A stretch of DNA of 5,009 nt, from assembly GCA_013042895.1 (NCBI GenBank), contig JABDPD010000080.1, positions 1 through 5,009 of the forward strand. The letters are read 5' to 3'. Both the position numbers and the translations under genes were made by a program. Below are positions 1 to 5,009 of the stretch, one piece after another. How positions within the stretch are numbered: position 1 is the first letter of the stretch; each line of letters starts with the position of its first letter. Source of the stretch: Boseongicola sp. Its GTDB lineage: Bacteria > Pseudomonadota > Alphaproteobacteria > Rhodobacterales > Rhodobacteraceae. Below the pieces are notes generated by a model. The model saw nothing but the letters and a program-made list of their open reading frames with translations. It ran no database searches and had not been told where the DNA came from.

Positions 1-31
1 GCCAAAAGGCGATGCTACGCGCGTTGTTCAA
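1..31 (-). CDS. ftsH: Start of ATP-dependent zinc metalloprotease FtsH (5' fragment, cut by window edge)
   Basis: Only ten codons and one extra base are visible. On the minus strand a TTG at 31-29 opens a frame reading (M)NNARSIAFW. This resembles the N-terminus of rhodobacterial FtsH, where a short N-x-A-R-x-x-A-F-W segment leads into the first membrane helix. A strong Shine-Dalgarno (AAAGGAG, 38-44) sits six bases upstream. TTG is the first possible start after the in-frame TAG upstream, and no ATG or GTG lies between them. FtsH is a membrane-anchored AAA+ protease that degrades misfolded membrane proteins and regulators such as RpoH and LpxC. In many alphaproteobacteria ftsH follows tilS, which supports the call. 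The AAA+ and HExxH zinc domains lie outside the window, so the identity rests on the start region and gene order. The ribosome binding site and start lie inside a perfect inverted repeat, described separately. Confidence 0.72.
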   Translation of the reverse strand, partial: MNNARSIAFW

Positions 32-45
32 AGGACGCTCCTTTG
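29..45 (-). promoter_or_regulatory. Perfect 7-bp hairpin covering the RBS and TTG start of ftsH
   Basis: The minus strand reads CAAAGGA-GCG-TCCTTTG. The two arms are perfectly complementary over seven base pairs around a three-base loop. The left arm contains nearly all of the Shine-Dalgarno (AAAGGAG) and the right arm ends with the TTG start codon, so a folded mRNA would hide both signals. Hairpins of this kind can act as RNA thermometers or depend on ribosome loading. A thermosensor would suit a heat-shock protease, but that function is inferred. The repeat could also arise by chance from a strong ribosome binding site followed by a pyrimidine-rich spacer. Confidence 0.45.
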
Positions 46-89
46 GGAATTTCTTGGGGCAGAAACGGCCACCCCTCCGACTGTACCAC

Positions 90-117
90 TAAATAGCCAC
101 CAAACGGAGAACTTCAA
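90..117 (-). promoter_or_regulatory. Possible promoter for ftsH, heat-shock (RpoH)-like
   Basis: On the minus strand TTGAAG (117-112, overlapping the tilS stop codon) is followed after 16 bases by TATTTA (95-90), preceded by C to give CTATTTA. The left element matches TTGA of both the sigma-70 and RpoH -35 boxes. The right element resembles the alphaproteobacterial RpoH -10 (C-Y-T-A-T-n-T) better than TATAAT. Transcription would begin near 83, giving a leader of about 50 bases before the TTG start. Heat-shock control of ftsH is known in several proteobacteria. The match is imperfect and was found by eye, so this is tentative. Confidence 0.3.
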
Positions 118-1421
118 CGGGATAAGAGGAATTGAGCGAAACTTCCCCGCCCTGTTGCCGTGGCCTCCCAGCCATTTTTCAAGCCTGCAACAGGTGCCGC
201 AACGAGTTCCTCGCCCCGCCAAATCGCCGGAGTCGCCAATAAAGACTGACGCGGCAAGCCAGTTTCACGCCAATCAGGGCAATCCTTCAAAGCTTCGCCA
301 AGCGCGCGCACCTGCAAATCTGCGTCATGCGGTCCGTCCAAGACCCAGCGACCATCCCAAAGCGTGTCCGTGGACGATGTGGTGTCCTTTACCGCATTGT
401 ATTCACGGGTGATTCGCAGCTTTTGATCTATGCGCCTTTTCGCTTTGATGCGGGAAATCAGACATCCCGCAACGGTGTGTCGATCCGCGTCCATTAAGCC
501 GACATCAATCCTGATAATCGCCGAACGACGCGGCGGATACTCGGCACCCGACATCCATTTGAGCGCGCCAATCAAAATCCGCCGGCCAACTTCAGCAGGC
601 ACCTGAGTTCTGGGGGTCAAAAAATGCTCCGGAAAGATCAGATCGCCATGGTCCATTGTCACAATTTCATTCTCGGCGACTTCGCGCCATGCATAGTGAT
701 CCAAGGCCGACCGCGCCGCGTCAGCGTTGGAGGCGACCATCCAAAGCGTTTCGCTGTCAATTCCGATCTCGCTCAAAGCAGCCATCGCCCGACGCGCCCG
801 AACCCGTTCGAAACTGTCATCTTCGTTTGTCGGATCATTGCACCACAAAATGCCTTGGCTCGTCAGATAATCCTGTAAATCCGACCGCTCCAACCCAAAG
901 AGAAACGGCCGGATCCACACCAAGCCATTCCGCTCAAAACGGCGCGACATCCCTGCCAGCCCATCGACACCCGATTGCCGCGCCAGTCGCATCAGTACCG
1001 TTTCCGCCTGATCGTCTTGCGTGTGCCCAAGAGCCACAACATCGACGCCTTTGCGCTCGGCCCACGCTGAGATCAACGCATACCGCGCCTTGCGCGCTTT
1101 GCCCTGCAAATTGCCTTGGCCGTCCCATTCCCAACGAAGCACCGAGTGCGGCACACCCCGCTTGGCACAATACTCCGCCACAAGCGCAATCTCGTCCTTC
1201 GCCTCCGCCCGCAAACCGTGATCGACCGTGACCGCAAAAATTTCGATGCCTTTCTCGGCGCAGTGCCAAGCCATCAGGTCCAGCAACGCCATGGAATCGC
1301 TGCCACCCGAAACGGCAACACCCAGCCGCTTTGGCAGGGCGCCCAGAAAACTCCACTCGCAGGCGTGTCTCAGCCAGTGCGTCCGGCCCTCATCGCTGGC
1401 GAACCTGTCGCCCTCGTTCAC
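114..1421 (-). CDS. tilS: tRNA(Ile)-lysidine synthetase TilS
   Basis: The 435-residue product is the cytoplasmic enzyme that uses ATP and lysine to convert C34 of the CAU-anticodon tRNA-Ile to lysidine, so that the tRNA reads AUA as isoleucine. The N-type ATP-pyrophosphatase fold shows the P-loop SGGSDS (residues 38-43), VDHGLR (66-71), NLQGKARKARY (104-114), GHTQDDQAETVLMRL (132-146), SGVDGLAGM (150-158), IRPFL (170-174) and DPTNEDDSFERVRARR (196-211). All are typical of TilS, and the length is normal. Roughly residues 360-435 form a weakly conserved C-terminal domain. The start is GTG at 1421-1419 and overlaps the cpoB stop as GTGA. There is no strong Shine-Dalgarno upstream, so translation is probably coupled to cpoB. 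The gene is essential in most bacteria, and its place between cpoB and ftsH is common in alphaproteobacteria. No lesion is visible. Confidence 0.96.
   Translation of the reverse strand: MNEGDRFASDEGRTHWLRHACEWSFLGALPKRLGVAVSGGSDSMALLDLMAWHCAEKGIEIFAVTVDHGLRAEAKDEIALVAEYCAKRGVPHSVLRWEWDGQGNLQGKARKARYALISAWAERKGVDVVALGHTQDDQAETVLMRLARQSGVDGLAGMSRRFERNGLVWIRPFLFGLERSDLQDYLTSQGILWCNDPTNEDDSFERVRARRAMAALSEIGIDSETLWMVASNADAARSALDHYAWREVAENEIVTMDHGDLIFPEHFLTPRTQVPAEVGRRILIGALKWMSGAEYPPRRSAIIRIDVGLMDADRHTVAGCLISRIKAKRRIDQKLRITREYNAVKDTTSSTDTLWDGRWVLDGPHDADLQVRALGEALKDCPDWRETGLPRQSLLATPAIWRGEELVAAPVAGLKNGWEATATGRGSFAQFLLSR
1418..1421 (-). other. GTGA stop/start overlap of cpoB and tilS
   Basis: The cpoB stop TGA (1420-1418) shares bases with the tilS start GTG (1421-1419). 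The sequence just upstream of GTG lacks a purine-rich ribosome binding site, so termination-reinitiation is the likely way tilS is translated. The overlap places both genes on one mRNA. Confidence 0.85.
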
Positions 1422-2245
1422 ACGCAGCCCATCGACGCACGCGCGGCCTGCGCCTCAATGGAGGCTTCGGTGTCGGGATGGCGCAACGTGACTTCACCCA
1501 GCGTAATGCACGCCTCTGACGTCTGTCCCAATCCATCCAAGGCGACGCCCAGTTTCAACAACGCCGTCGGAGCCGTGGGGCCGTTCGGTGTCCCCGAATA
1601 GCTCTCTAGATACGCCCGTGCCGCTGAAGACGTCAGCCCTAGGTTCTGTAAAGCCTCACCACGCATCAAATGCGCAAGCCCGGTCAACGGCCCGCCCTGA
1701 TAGGTATCCGTAAACCGCTGCAATTGTTCCGCCGCTGCCTCATAGCTACCTGCGTCAAAGGCCGCCTTGGCACGATCAAAGTCGTCACGCTCGGCAACTG
1801 CCAATTCCACGCCGCCCGCCGGATCCTCAACAGGAGCAACCGGCTGCGGCGCCACCGGAGCAGGCATAGCCCCGCCCCCAAGGGTTGGCGTGTCGCCCAG
1901 ACTTGCAATGTCGCAACCACTTTCAAGCTCACACAGACGAAACTCCAAATCCCCAATCCGGTTCGTGCCATCCGAAACCACCCGATCCACCCGGTTGGTC
2001 AAAGCCTCATTCGCCGCAGTCAGACGCTGCAACTCAGCCTCCATTGCGTCCATGCGTTCTAGCGCGTTAGTGCCAGAAAGATTGGTGTTCACACCCCCCG
2101 TCGTCGACAACTCCCGCCGCAGCTTTTGCATCTCAACAAACAGCACCGACAACTCCTGACGGATATCCGCCAGCGTCTGGTCACGGTCCTGCGCCACGGC
2201 CGGTGAGGCCATGGCGAAGACAGCGGCAATCATAATCCATCGCAT
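1418..2245 (-). CDS. cpoB: Cell division coordinator CpoB (YbgF), periplasmic TPR protein
   Basis: The 275-residue periplasmic protein begins with a Sec signal peptide (MRWIMIAAVFAMASPAVA, predicted cut after residue 18). A coiled-coil stretch rich in heptad-like Leu, Glu and Arg follows at about 23-108. In E. coli the equivalent coiled coil trimerises. A Pro/Ala/Gly linker (about 120-145) leads into TPR-like repeats from about 154 to 272, including the FDRAKAAFDAGSYEAAAEQL and LGVALDGLGQTSEA segments typical of the YbgF C-terminus. In E. coli, CpoB binds TolA and PBP1B and couples outer-membrane constriction to septal peptidoglycan synthesis. The same role here is inferred from family and context. 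Four cysteines (105, 111, 246, 274) are notable for a periplasmic protein. The start is ATG at 2245, 14 bases after pal, with AAGGAG ten bases upstream overlapping the pal stop. The stop overlaps tilS. Confidence 0.93.
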   Translation of the reverse strand: MRWIMIAAVFAMASPAVAQDRDQTLADIRQELSVLFVEMQKLRRELSTTGGVNTNLSGTNALERMDAMEAELQRLTAANEALTNRVDRVVSDGTNRIGDLEFRLCELESGCDIASLGDTPTLGGGAMPAPVAPQPVAPVEDPAGGVELAVAERDDFDRAKAAFDAGSYEAAAEQLQRFTDTYQGGPLTGLAHLMRGEALQNLGLTSSAARAYLESYSGTPNGPTAPTALLKLGVALDGLGQTSEACITLGEVTLRHPDTEASIEAQAARASMGCV

Positions 2246-2255
2246 GCTACGCTAG

Positions 2256-2262
2256 CTCCTTA
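2256..2262 (-). promoter_or_regulatory. Ribosome binding site of cpoB overlapping the pal stop codon
   Basis: The minus strand reads TAAGGAG, in which the pal stop TAA (2262-2260) runs into AAGGAG. The spacing to the cpoB ATG is ten bases, slightly long. Ribosomes finishing pal would sit on this site, which suggests coupling of the two genes. Confidence 0.65.
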
Positions 2263-2778
2263 GACGCCTGCGCCCGCAGTAATCACAGTCACCGAGCGAC
2301 GGTTCTGGCTATAGCAGGTCTCATCCGAACAAATTTGGATCGGACGCTCTTTGCCATAGCTGATCGTCTGCAACCGGTTCGGCGCAACACCGCGCGAAAT
2401 CAGGTAATTCTGCACCGCACTCGCACGCCGCGCGCCAAGGGCAAGGTTGTAATCCGTCGTGCCCTGCTCATCCGCATGACCTTCGATCAAAGCGCGATAG
2501 GCACCATTCTGCGTCAACCAAACCGCCTGTTGATCCAAGACCGCCTGTGCTTCTGGGCTCAGCGTCGACTGATCGACCGCGAACAACACACGGTCACCGA
2601 TAGTCTCGTTGAAGAATGCAGGCGATGTCGGATCGTTCACGCTTCCCGCAATCCCGCCGTCCGCACCAAATCCGCCGCTCGCAGCACCGCCGCTGCCGGG
2701 TCCAAAACGGTCCGCACTCGTACACGCACCAAGTGCGACAAGCGCTGTGGCCGCCACTGCCAATTTTAGATTAGTCAT
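2260..2778 (-). CDS. pal: Peptidoglycan-associated outer-membrane lipoprotein Pal
   Basis: The 172-residue lipoprotein anchors the outer membrane to peptidoglycan and is the target of TolB and TolA. The N-terminus is a lipoprotein signal with lipobox LGAC (16-19), so Cys19 would be lipidated. Thr follows at +2, with no Asp to signal inner-membrane retention. A flexible Gly/Ser/Ala linker (about 26-46) is followed by an OmpA-C domain (about 61-168) holding GHADEQGTTDYN (100-111), LGARRASAVQNYL (114-126) and SYGKERP (140-146), then NRRSVTV (159-165). By family alignment Asp103 and Arg118 are the expected diaminopimelate-binding residues. Cys150 and Cys155 flank a short loop before NRR and could form a disulfide, a trait seen in alphaproteobacterial Pal proteins. 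Length is normal. The ATG is preceded by AGGTGA with a four-base spacer. It lies between tolB and cpoB in the standard order. Confidence 0.96.
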   Translation of the reverse strand: MTNLKLAVAATALVALGACTSADRFGPGSGGAASGGFGADGGIAGSVNDPTSPAFFNETIGDRVLFAVDQSTLSPEAQAVLDQQAVWLTQNGAYRALIEGHADEQGTTDYNLALGARRASAVQNYLISRGVAPNRLQTISYGKERPIQICSDETCYSQNRRSVTVITAGAGV

Positions 2779-2851
2779 TTAATCACCTGTTTGGTTTTTT
2801 GTTTGTCTGCTCACGCGGAAAATACCACGCTCGGTTAAAGAATGAAACGGC
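2779..2851 (-). promoter_or_regulatory. tolB-pal intergenic leader with pal RBS
   Basis: This 73-base gap is the largest between cluster genes in the window. On the minus strand its last 30 bases are A-rich and nearly free of G, including a run of six A, and end in the Shine-Dalgarno AGGTGA (2783-2788) four bases before the pal ATG. Upstream is a weak stem CGTGG-TATTTT-CCGCG (2814-2829) with one G-U pair. It has no following T run, so it is not a convincing terminator. TATTTT within the loop could be part of a weak -10 box, but no good -35 lies 17 bases upstream. An unstructured leader and good RBS would favour strong translation of Pal, which is abundant in E. coli. Confidence 0.4.
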
Positions 2852-4180
2852 TCACGGCAAAAGCGGAGACCACGCCGGGTCCGACGCAGCCGTCGGCATT
2901 GCCAACCGCTTGAGATTGCGGCCCGAAATATCGACCGAGAACAGCGCCGGCTCGCCTGCCGCTCCCGCACTCTCGCGCGTAAACATCAAAACCCGCCCAT
3001 TCGGCGCCCAAGTCGGTCCCTCGTCCAGGAACGAAGCGGTCAACAATCGCTCGTTCGAGCCATCCGTACGCATCACACCAATGTGGAAACGTCCCGCGTT
3101 TTGCTTGGTAAAGGCGATGAAATCACCCCGAGGAGACCAGACCGGCGTACCATAGCGCCCCTGGCCAAAGCTTATCCGCTTCGCCTCGCCGCCGCCTGCA
3201 GGCATCACGTAAAGCTGTTGATTGCCCGAACGGTCACTCTCAAAAACAATCTGGCTGCCATCCGGCGAAAACGACGGAGCCGTTTCAATCGACGGAGCGC
3301 TAGTCAGTCGAGCGCGCTGTCCACTGGCAAGATCCAGCCGATAGATGTCCGTATTGCCGCCTTCTGAACGCGAATAGAGCACCGTCTGCCCGTTCGGCGC
3401 ATAGCGCGGCGCGAACGTCATCGCAGCCGCATCGACCTGCAATGCTCGCTTTGTCACCGTACCAACCGCCAACTCATAGATCTGAGGGAACCCGGATTCA
3501 TAGCTTGTAAACAAGACACGATCGCCAGTTGGCGAGAACCGGGGTGCAAGCACAATCGAAGAGGCATCCGTCAGGTACTGAATGTTCGCCCCGTCGTAAT
3601 CCATGATCGCAAGCCGCTTTGCGCGCGCGTTCTTCGGCCCGGTCTCCTCAACATAAACGACCCGGCTGTCGAAATACCCGGTTTCGCCGGTGATCCGGCC
3701 ATAAACCTGATCCGCCACCTTATGCGCCACGCGCCGCCAACTGTCGGTACCACCTGCAAACTGCAATCCCTCGCCCAAAGGCGCACCGGTGAATATGTCG
3801 AACAGCCGGAACTTGACCACTAACCGGTTGTCGCTGGTCAGCGTCACTGCGCCAGTCACCAGAGCTTCTACATTTATCGCCTTCCAGTCAGGATAGGCGA
3901 CCGCTCCGTTGAAATCGCTTACCTGCGAAATGTAGGCATTCTTCGGCACGTCCCGGAACAAACCCGTTCCGACCAAATCCGAAGCCACAACCGCCGTAAT
4001 CTGGCGCGCAAAATCGCTGGCTGCCGTGTTCTCCGCCAAGAACGGAGCCACCGCAATTGGGACGGGTTCAATCACACCCTGCGTGATCTCAATTCTGAGT
4101 GGTCCCGAGCGCTCCTGCGCCGCTACGGGTGAAGCCAAAGCCATCACCAAACCAAGAACAAGTGAACTCAAAACCTTCAT
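2852..4180 (-). CDS. tolB: Tol-Pal system beta-propeller protein TolB
   Basis: TolB is the soluble periplasmic protein of the Tol-Pal complex. It binds Pal through its propeller and TolA through its N-terminus, and so controls release of Pal to peptidoglycan. The 442-residue product starts with a Sec signal peptide ([21 protein letters not shown], cut after residue 21). The N-terminal TolB domain (about 26-160) contains IAVAPF and later KFRLFDIF. A propeller of PD40/WD40-like blades follows, with markers [10 protein letters not shown] (215-224), [10 protein letters not shown] (260-269), [10 protein letters not shown] (304-313), [10 protein letters not shown] (348-357) and [10 protein letters not shown] (391-400). 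The C-terminus AWSPLLP is typical. An ATG 48 bases further upstream (4228) is also in frame, but it would put a charged 16-residue stretch before the signal peptide and has no ribosome binding site. The ATG at 4180 overlaps the tolA stop (ATGA) and has AAGGGA about ten bases upstream, so I chose it. Confidence 0.96.
   Translation of the reverse strand: MKVLSSLVLGLVMALASPVAAQERSGPLRIEITQGVIEPVPIAVAPFLAENTAASDFARQITAVVASDLVGTGLFRDVPKNAYISQVSDFNGAVAYPDWKAINVEALVTGAVTLTSDNRLVVKFRLFDIFTGAPLGEGLQFAGGTDSWRRVAHKVADQVYGRITGETGYFDSRVVYVEETGPKNARAKRLAIMDYDGANIQYLTDASSIVLAPRFSPTGDRVLFTSYESGFPQIYELAVGTVTKRALQVDAAAMTFAPRYAPNGQTVLYSRSEGGNTDIYRLDLASGQRARLTSAPSIETAPSFSPDGSQIVFESDRSGNQQLYVMPAGGGEAKRISFGQGRYGTPVWSPRGDFIAFTKQNAGRFHIGVMRTDGSNERLLTASFLDEGPTWAPNGRVLMFTRESAGAAGEPALFSVDISGRNLKRLAMPTAASDPAWSPLLP
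4177..4180 (-). other. ATGA stop/start overlap of tolA and tolB
   Basis: The tolA stop TGA (4179-4177) shares two bases with the tolB start ATG (4180-4178). This fixes the tolB start together with the signal peptide and implies one mRNA with coupled translation. Confidence 0.85.
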
Positions 4181-5009
4181 CGGAACTGCATCCCTTCGGG
4201 GTTGAACGTCATTTCGATATCGCGCCATTGACTGTATTTTTCCACAGGTAAAGGAAATCCGCGCGCACCGCAGCGGATTATTGCCCGTCGCGCCGCCTCA
4301 AACGCCTGTCGCGCTGCTCCGTCAGACCCACCAGACGACGACACCATCCGGATCGAGTCATTCACCGGCTTGCCGTCCTGACTCATCGACACAGCCACAA
4401 CCACAGTGGTGCCCAACGCATCCGTCGAAAGACTGCCGACATTCCAACAAGAACTCACCGCGACGCGTAACGCATCCCGTTCACCACCCGTCAAAGGCGG
4501 TCCCGTCGGCACATTCGGCGCAGGTGTTTCGTTGGCTTCGGCCACAGCCGCCGCCACCGCGTCTTCGGTCGTGGTCTCCCTCGGCGTCTCCCTCGGCGTC
4601 TCCGCCTGACGCACAGGACGCGCTGGCCGCGTGCGCGGTCGCATCGAACTCGCGGGGGCCAACTCCGGCGTTTCCTCAGCTTCCGTCACTATGCGATCAC
4701 TCGCCTCAGGTGGAGCCGCAGGCTTGTCTTCCTCGACCACCTCTTCCGGCAAAGCCTCCGGGTCCGGCGCGACCTCCTCCACTCTCTCAGGAGCCGCTTC
4801 TGCCAAAGGCGGCGGCGCAATCGAGGGCGTAGGCGCGACACGCGGCGCCGGCTGGGGCGTTCCGTCAGCCACCGGCGACGAGCCATCAATATCCGTGTCC
4901 GGCGTGCTGATGATCGGCGCATCGTCCTCGACAACCGCATCCGGGATCGGCTGCGGAATGGTCAACTCAGGATTTTCCGGTGTCTCAGGCTCTTCCACCG
5001 GTTCCGGCT
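4177..5009 (-). CDS. tolA: Cell envelope integrity protein TolA (C-terminal part, 5' end outside window)
   Basis: TolA is anchored in the inner membrane by the TolQR motor and reaches across the periplasm to TolB and Pal. The frame stays open to the window edge, so 276 residues are visible and the N-terminal membrane helix is missing. A GTG at 4998 is just an internal Val codon, preceded in frame by Pro-Glu-Pro. Residues 1 to about 170 of the fragment form a disordered-looking Pro/Glu/Ala/Thr-rich linker with an Arg/Pro patch (about 123-133) and a short [10 protein letters not shown] repeat. They do not form the long Ala/Lys-rich helix of E. coli TolA. The globular TolA C-terminal domain (about 174-276) contains [42 protein letters not shown] and the ending [11 protein letters not shown]. 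The Cys pair (187 and 246 of the fragment) parallels the domain III disulfide of E. coli TolA. The stop overlaps the tolB start. Confidence 0.9.
   Translation of the reverse strand, partial: PEPVEEPETPENPELTIPQPIPDAVVEDDAPIISTPDTDIDGSSPVADGTPQPAPRVAPTPSIAPPPLAEAAPERVEEVAPDPEALPEEVVEEDKPAAPPEASDRIVTEAEETPELAPASSMRPRTRPARPVRQAETPRETPRETTTEDAVAAAVAEANETPAPNVPTGPPLTGGERDALRVAVSSCWNVGSLSTDALGTTVVVAVSMSQDGKPVNDSIRMVSSSGGSDGAARQAFEAARRAIIRCGARGFPLPVEKYSQWRDIEMTFNPEGMQFR
4574..4603. repeat. 12-bp tandem repeat inside tolA linker
   Basis: On the plus strand the unit GTCTCCCTCGGC occurs twice in perfect tandem (4574-4585, 4586-4597), followed by six bases of a third copy (4598-4603). On the coding strand it encodes the repeated Glu-Thr-Pro-Arg of the TolA linker. 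The 12-base unit keeps the frame, so copy-number change by slippage would only lengthen or shorten the linker by four residues. Confidence 0.85.

Noticed and set aside
50..80. Terminator after tilS from GGGG and CCCC blocks on the minus strand
   Set aside because: Only four pairs with a long loop and no T run. This is insufficient for an intrinsic terminator.
28..222. Minus-strand open frame of 64 codons at the end of tilS and into the gap
   Set aside because: It mostly overlaps tilS in another frame, shows no motif, and its stop codon overlaps the ftsH start. It is better explained as a shadow.
656..1231. Plus-strand open frame of 191 codons opposite tilS
   Set aside because: It lies fully within tilS on the other strand, is Pro/Ser/Arg/His-rich with no family motifs, and is the usual antisense shadow in GC-rich DNA.
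1116..1601. Plus-strand open frame of 161 codons across the tilS-cpoB junction
   Set aside because: It is antisense to two well-supported genes and has no recognisable domain. The GTGA junction on the other strand explains the sequence.
2813..2830. Rho-independent terminator between tolB and pal
   Set aside because: The stem is only five or six pairs including G-U, and no T run follows. pal is expected to be co-transcribed.
4181..4228. Upstream in-frame ATG (4228) as the tolB start
   Set aside because: It would add 16 mostly charged residues before an otherwise complete signal peptide, would overlap tolA by about 50 bases, and has no ribosome binding site.
4281..4832. Plus-strand open frame of 183 codons opposite tolA
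   Set aside because: Its Pro/Ser-rich composition mirrors the Glu/Pro-rich TolA linker on the other strand. No ribosome binding site or recognisable domain is visible.
4996..4998. GTG as the tolA start
   Set aside because: The frame continues upstream to the window edge with the same Pro/Glu composition, and no signal anchor follows the GTG, so it is an internal Val codon.

Overview
The window carries the distal part of an alphaproteobacterial Tol-Pal gene cluster, entirely on the minus strand. In transcription order (right to left) it holds tolA (5' end cut by the window edge), tolB, pal, cpoB (ybgF), tilS, and the first ten codons of a gene that looks like ftsH, cut by the left edge. The order tolA-tolB-pal-cpoB-tilS-ftsH, the style of the proteins (short Pro/Glu-rich TolA linker, Pal with a Cys pair before NRRS, CpoB with a C-E-L-E-S-G-C element) and the moderately high GC suggest Rhodobacterales, roseobacter type. 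The genus cannot be fixed from this sequence alone.

Region by region: 4177-5009 encodes the C-terminal 276 residues of TolA. Its stop overlaps the tolB start by four bases (ATGA). 2852-4180 encodes the periplasmic beta-propeller TolB. A 73-base gap with an A-rich leader and a clear Shine-Dalgarno precedes pal (2260-2778), a lipoprotein with an OmpA-like peptidoglycan-binding domain. Only 14 bases separate pal from cpoB (1418-2245), and the cpoB ribosome binding site overlaps the pal stop codon. The cpoB stop overlaps the GTG start of tilS (114-1421) by four bases (GTGA). Between tilS and the left edge lie a possible heat-shock-like promoter (90-117) and a perfect 7-bp inverted repeat (29-45) covering both the Shine-Dalgarno and the TTG start of the ftsH-like gene.

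How they work together: TolA spans the periplasm from the inner-membrane TolQR motor, TolB is the periplasmic partner of Pal, and Pal ties the outer membrane to peptidoglycan. CpoB links this machine to peptidoglycan synthesis at division. TilS (tRNA-Ile2 lysidine synthetase) and FtsH (membrane AAA+ protease) are unrelated housekeeping functions that follow the cluster in many alphaproteobacteria. No gap exceeds 300 bases, and I see no mobile element, CRISPR array, tRNA or rRNA. The window is mainly ordinary core genome. The most interesting feature is the unusual translation-initiation region of the ftsH-like gene. I found no convincing undescribed multi-gene system.
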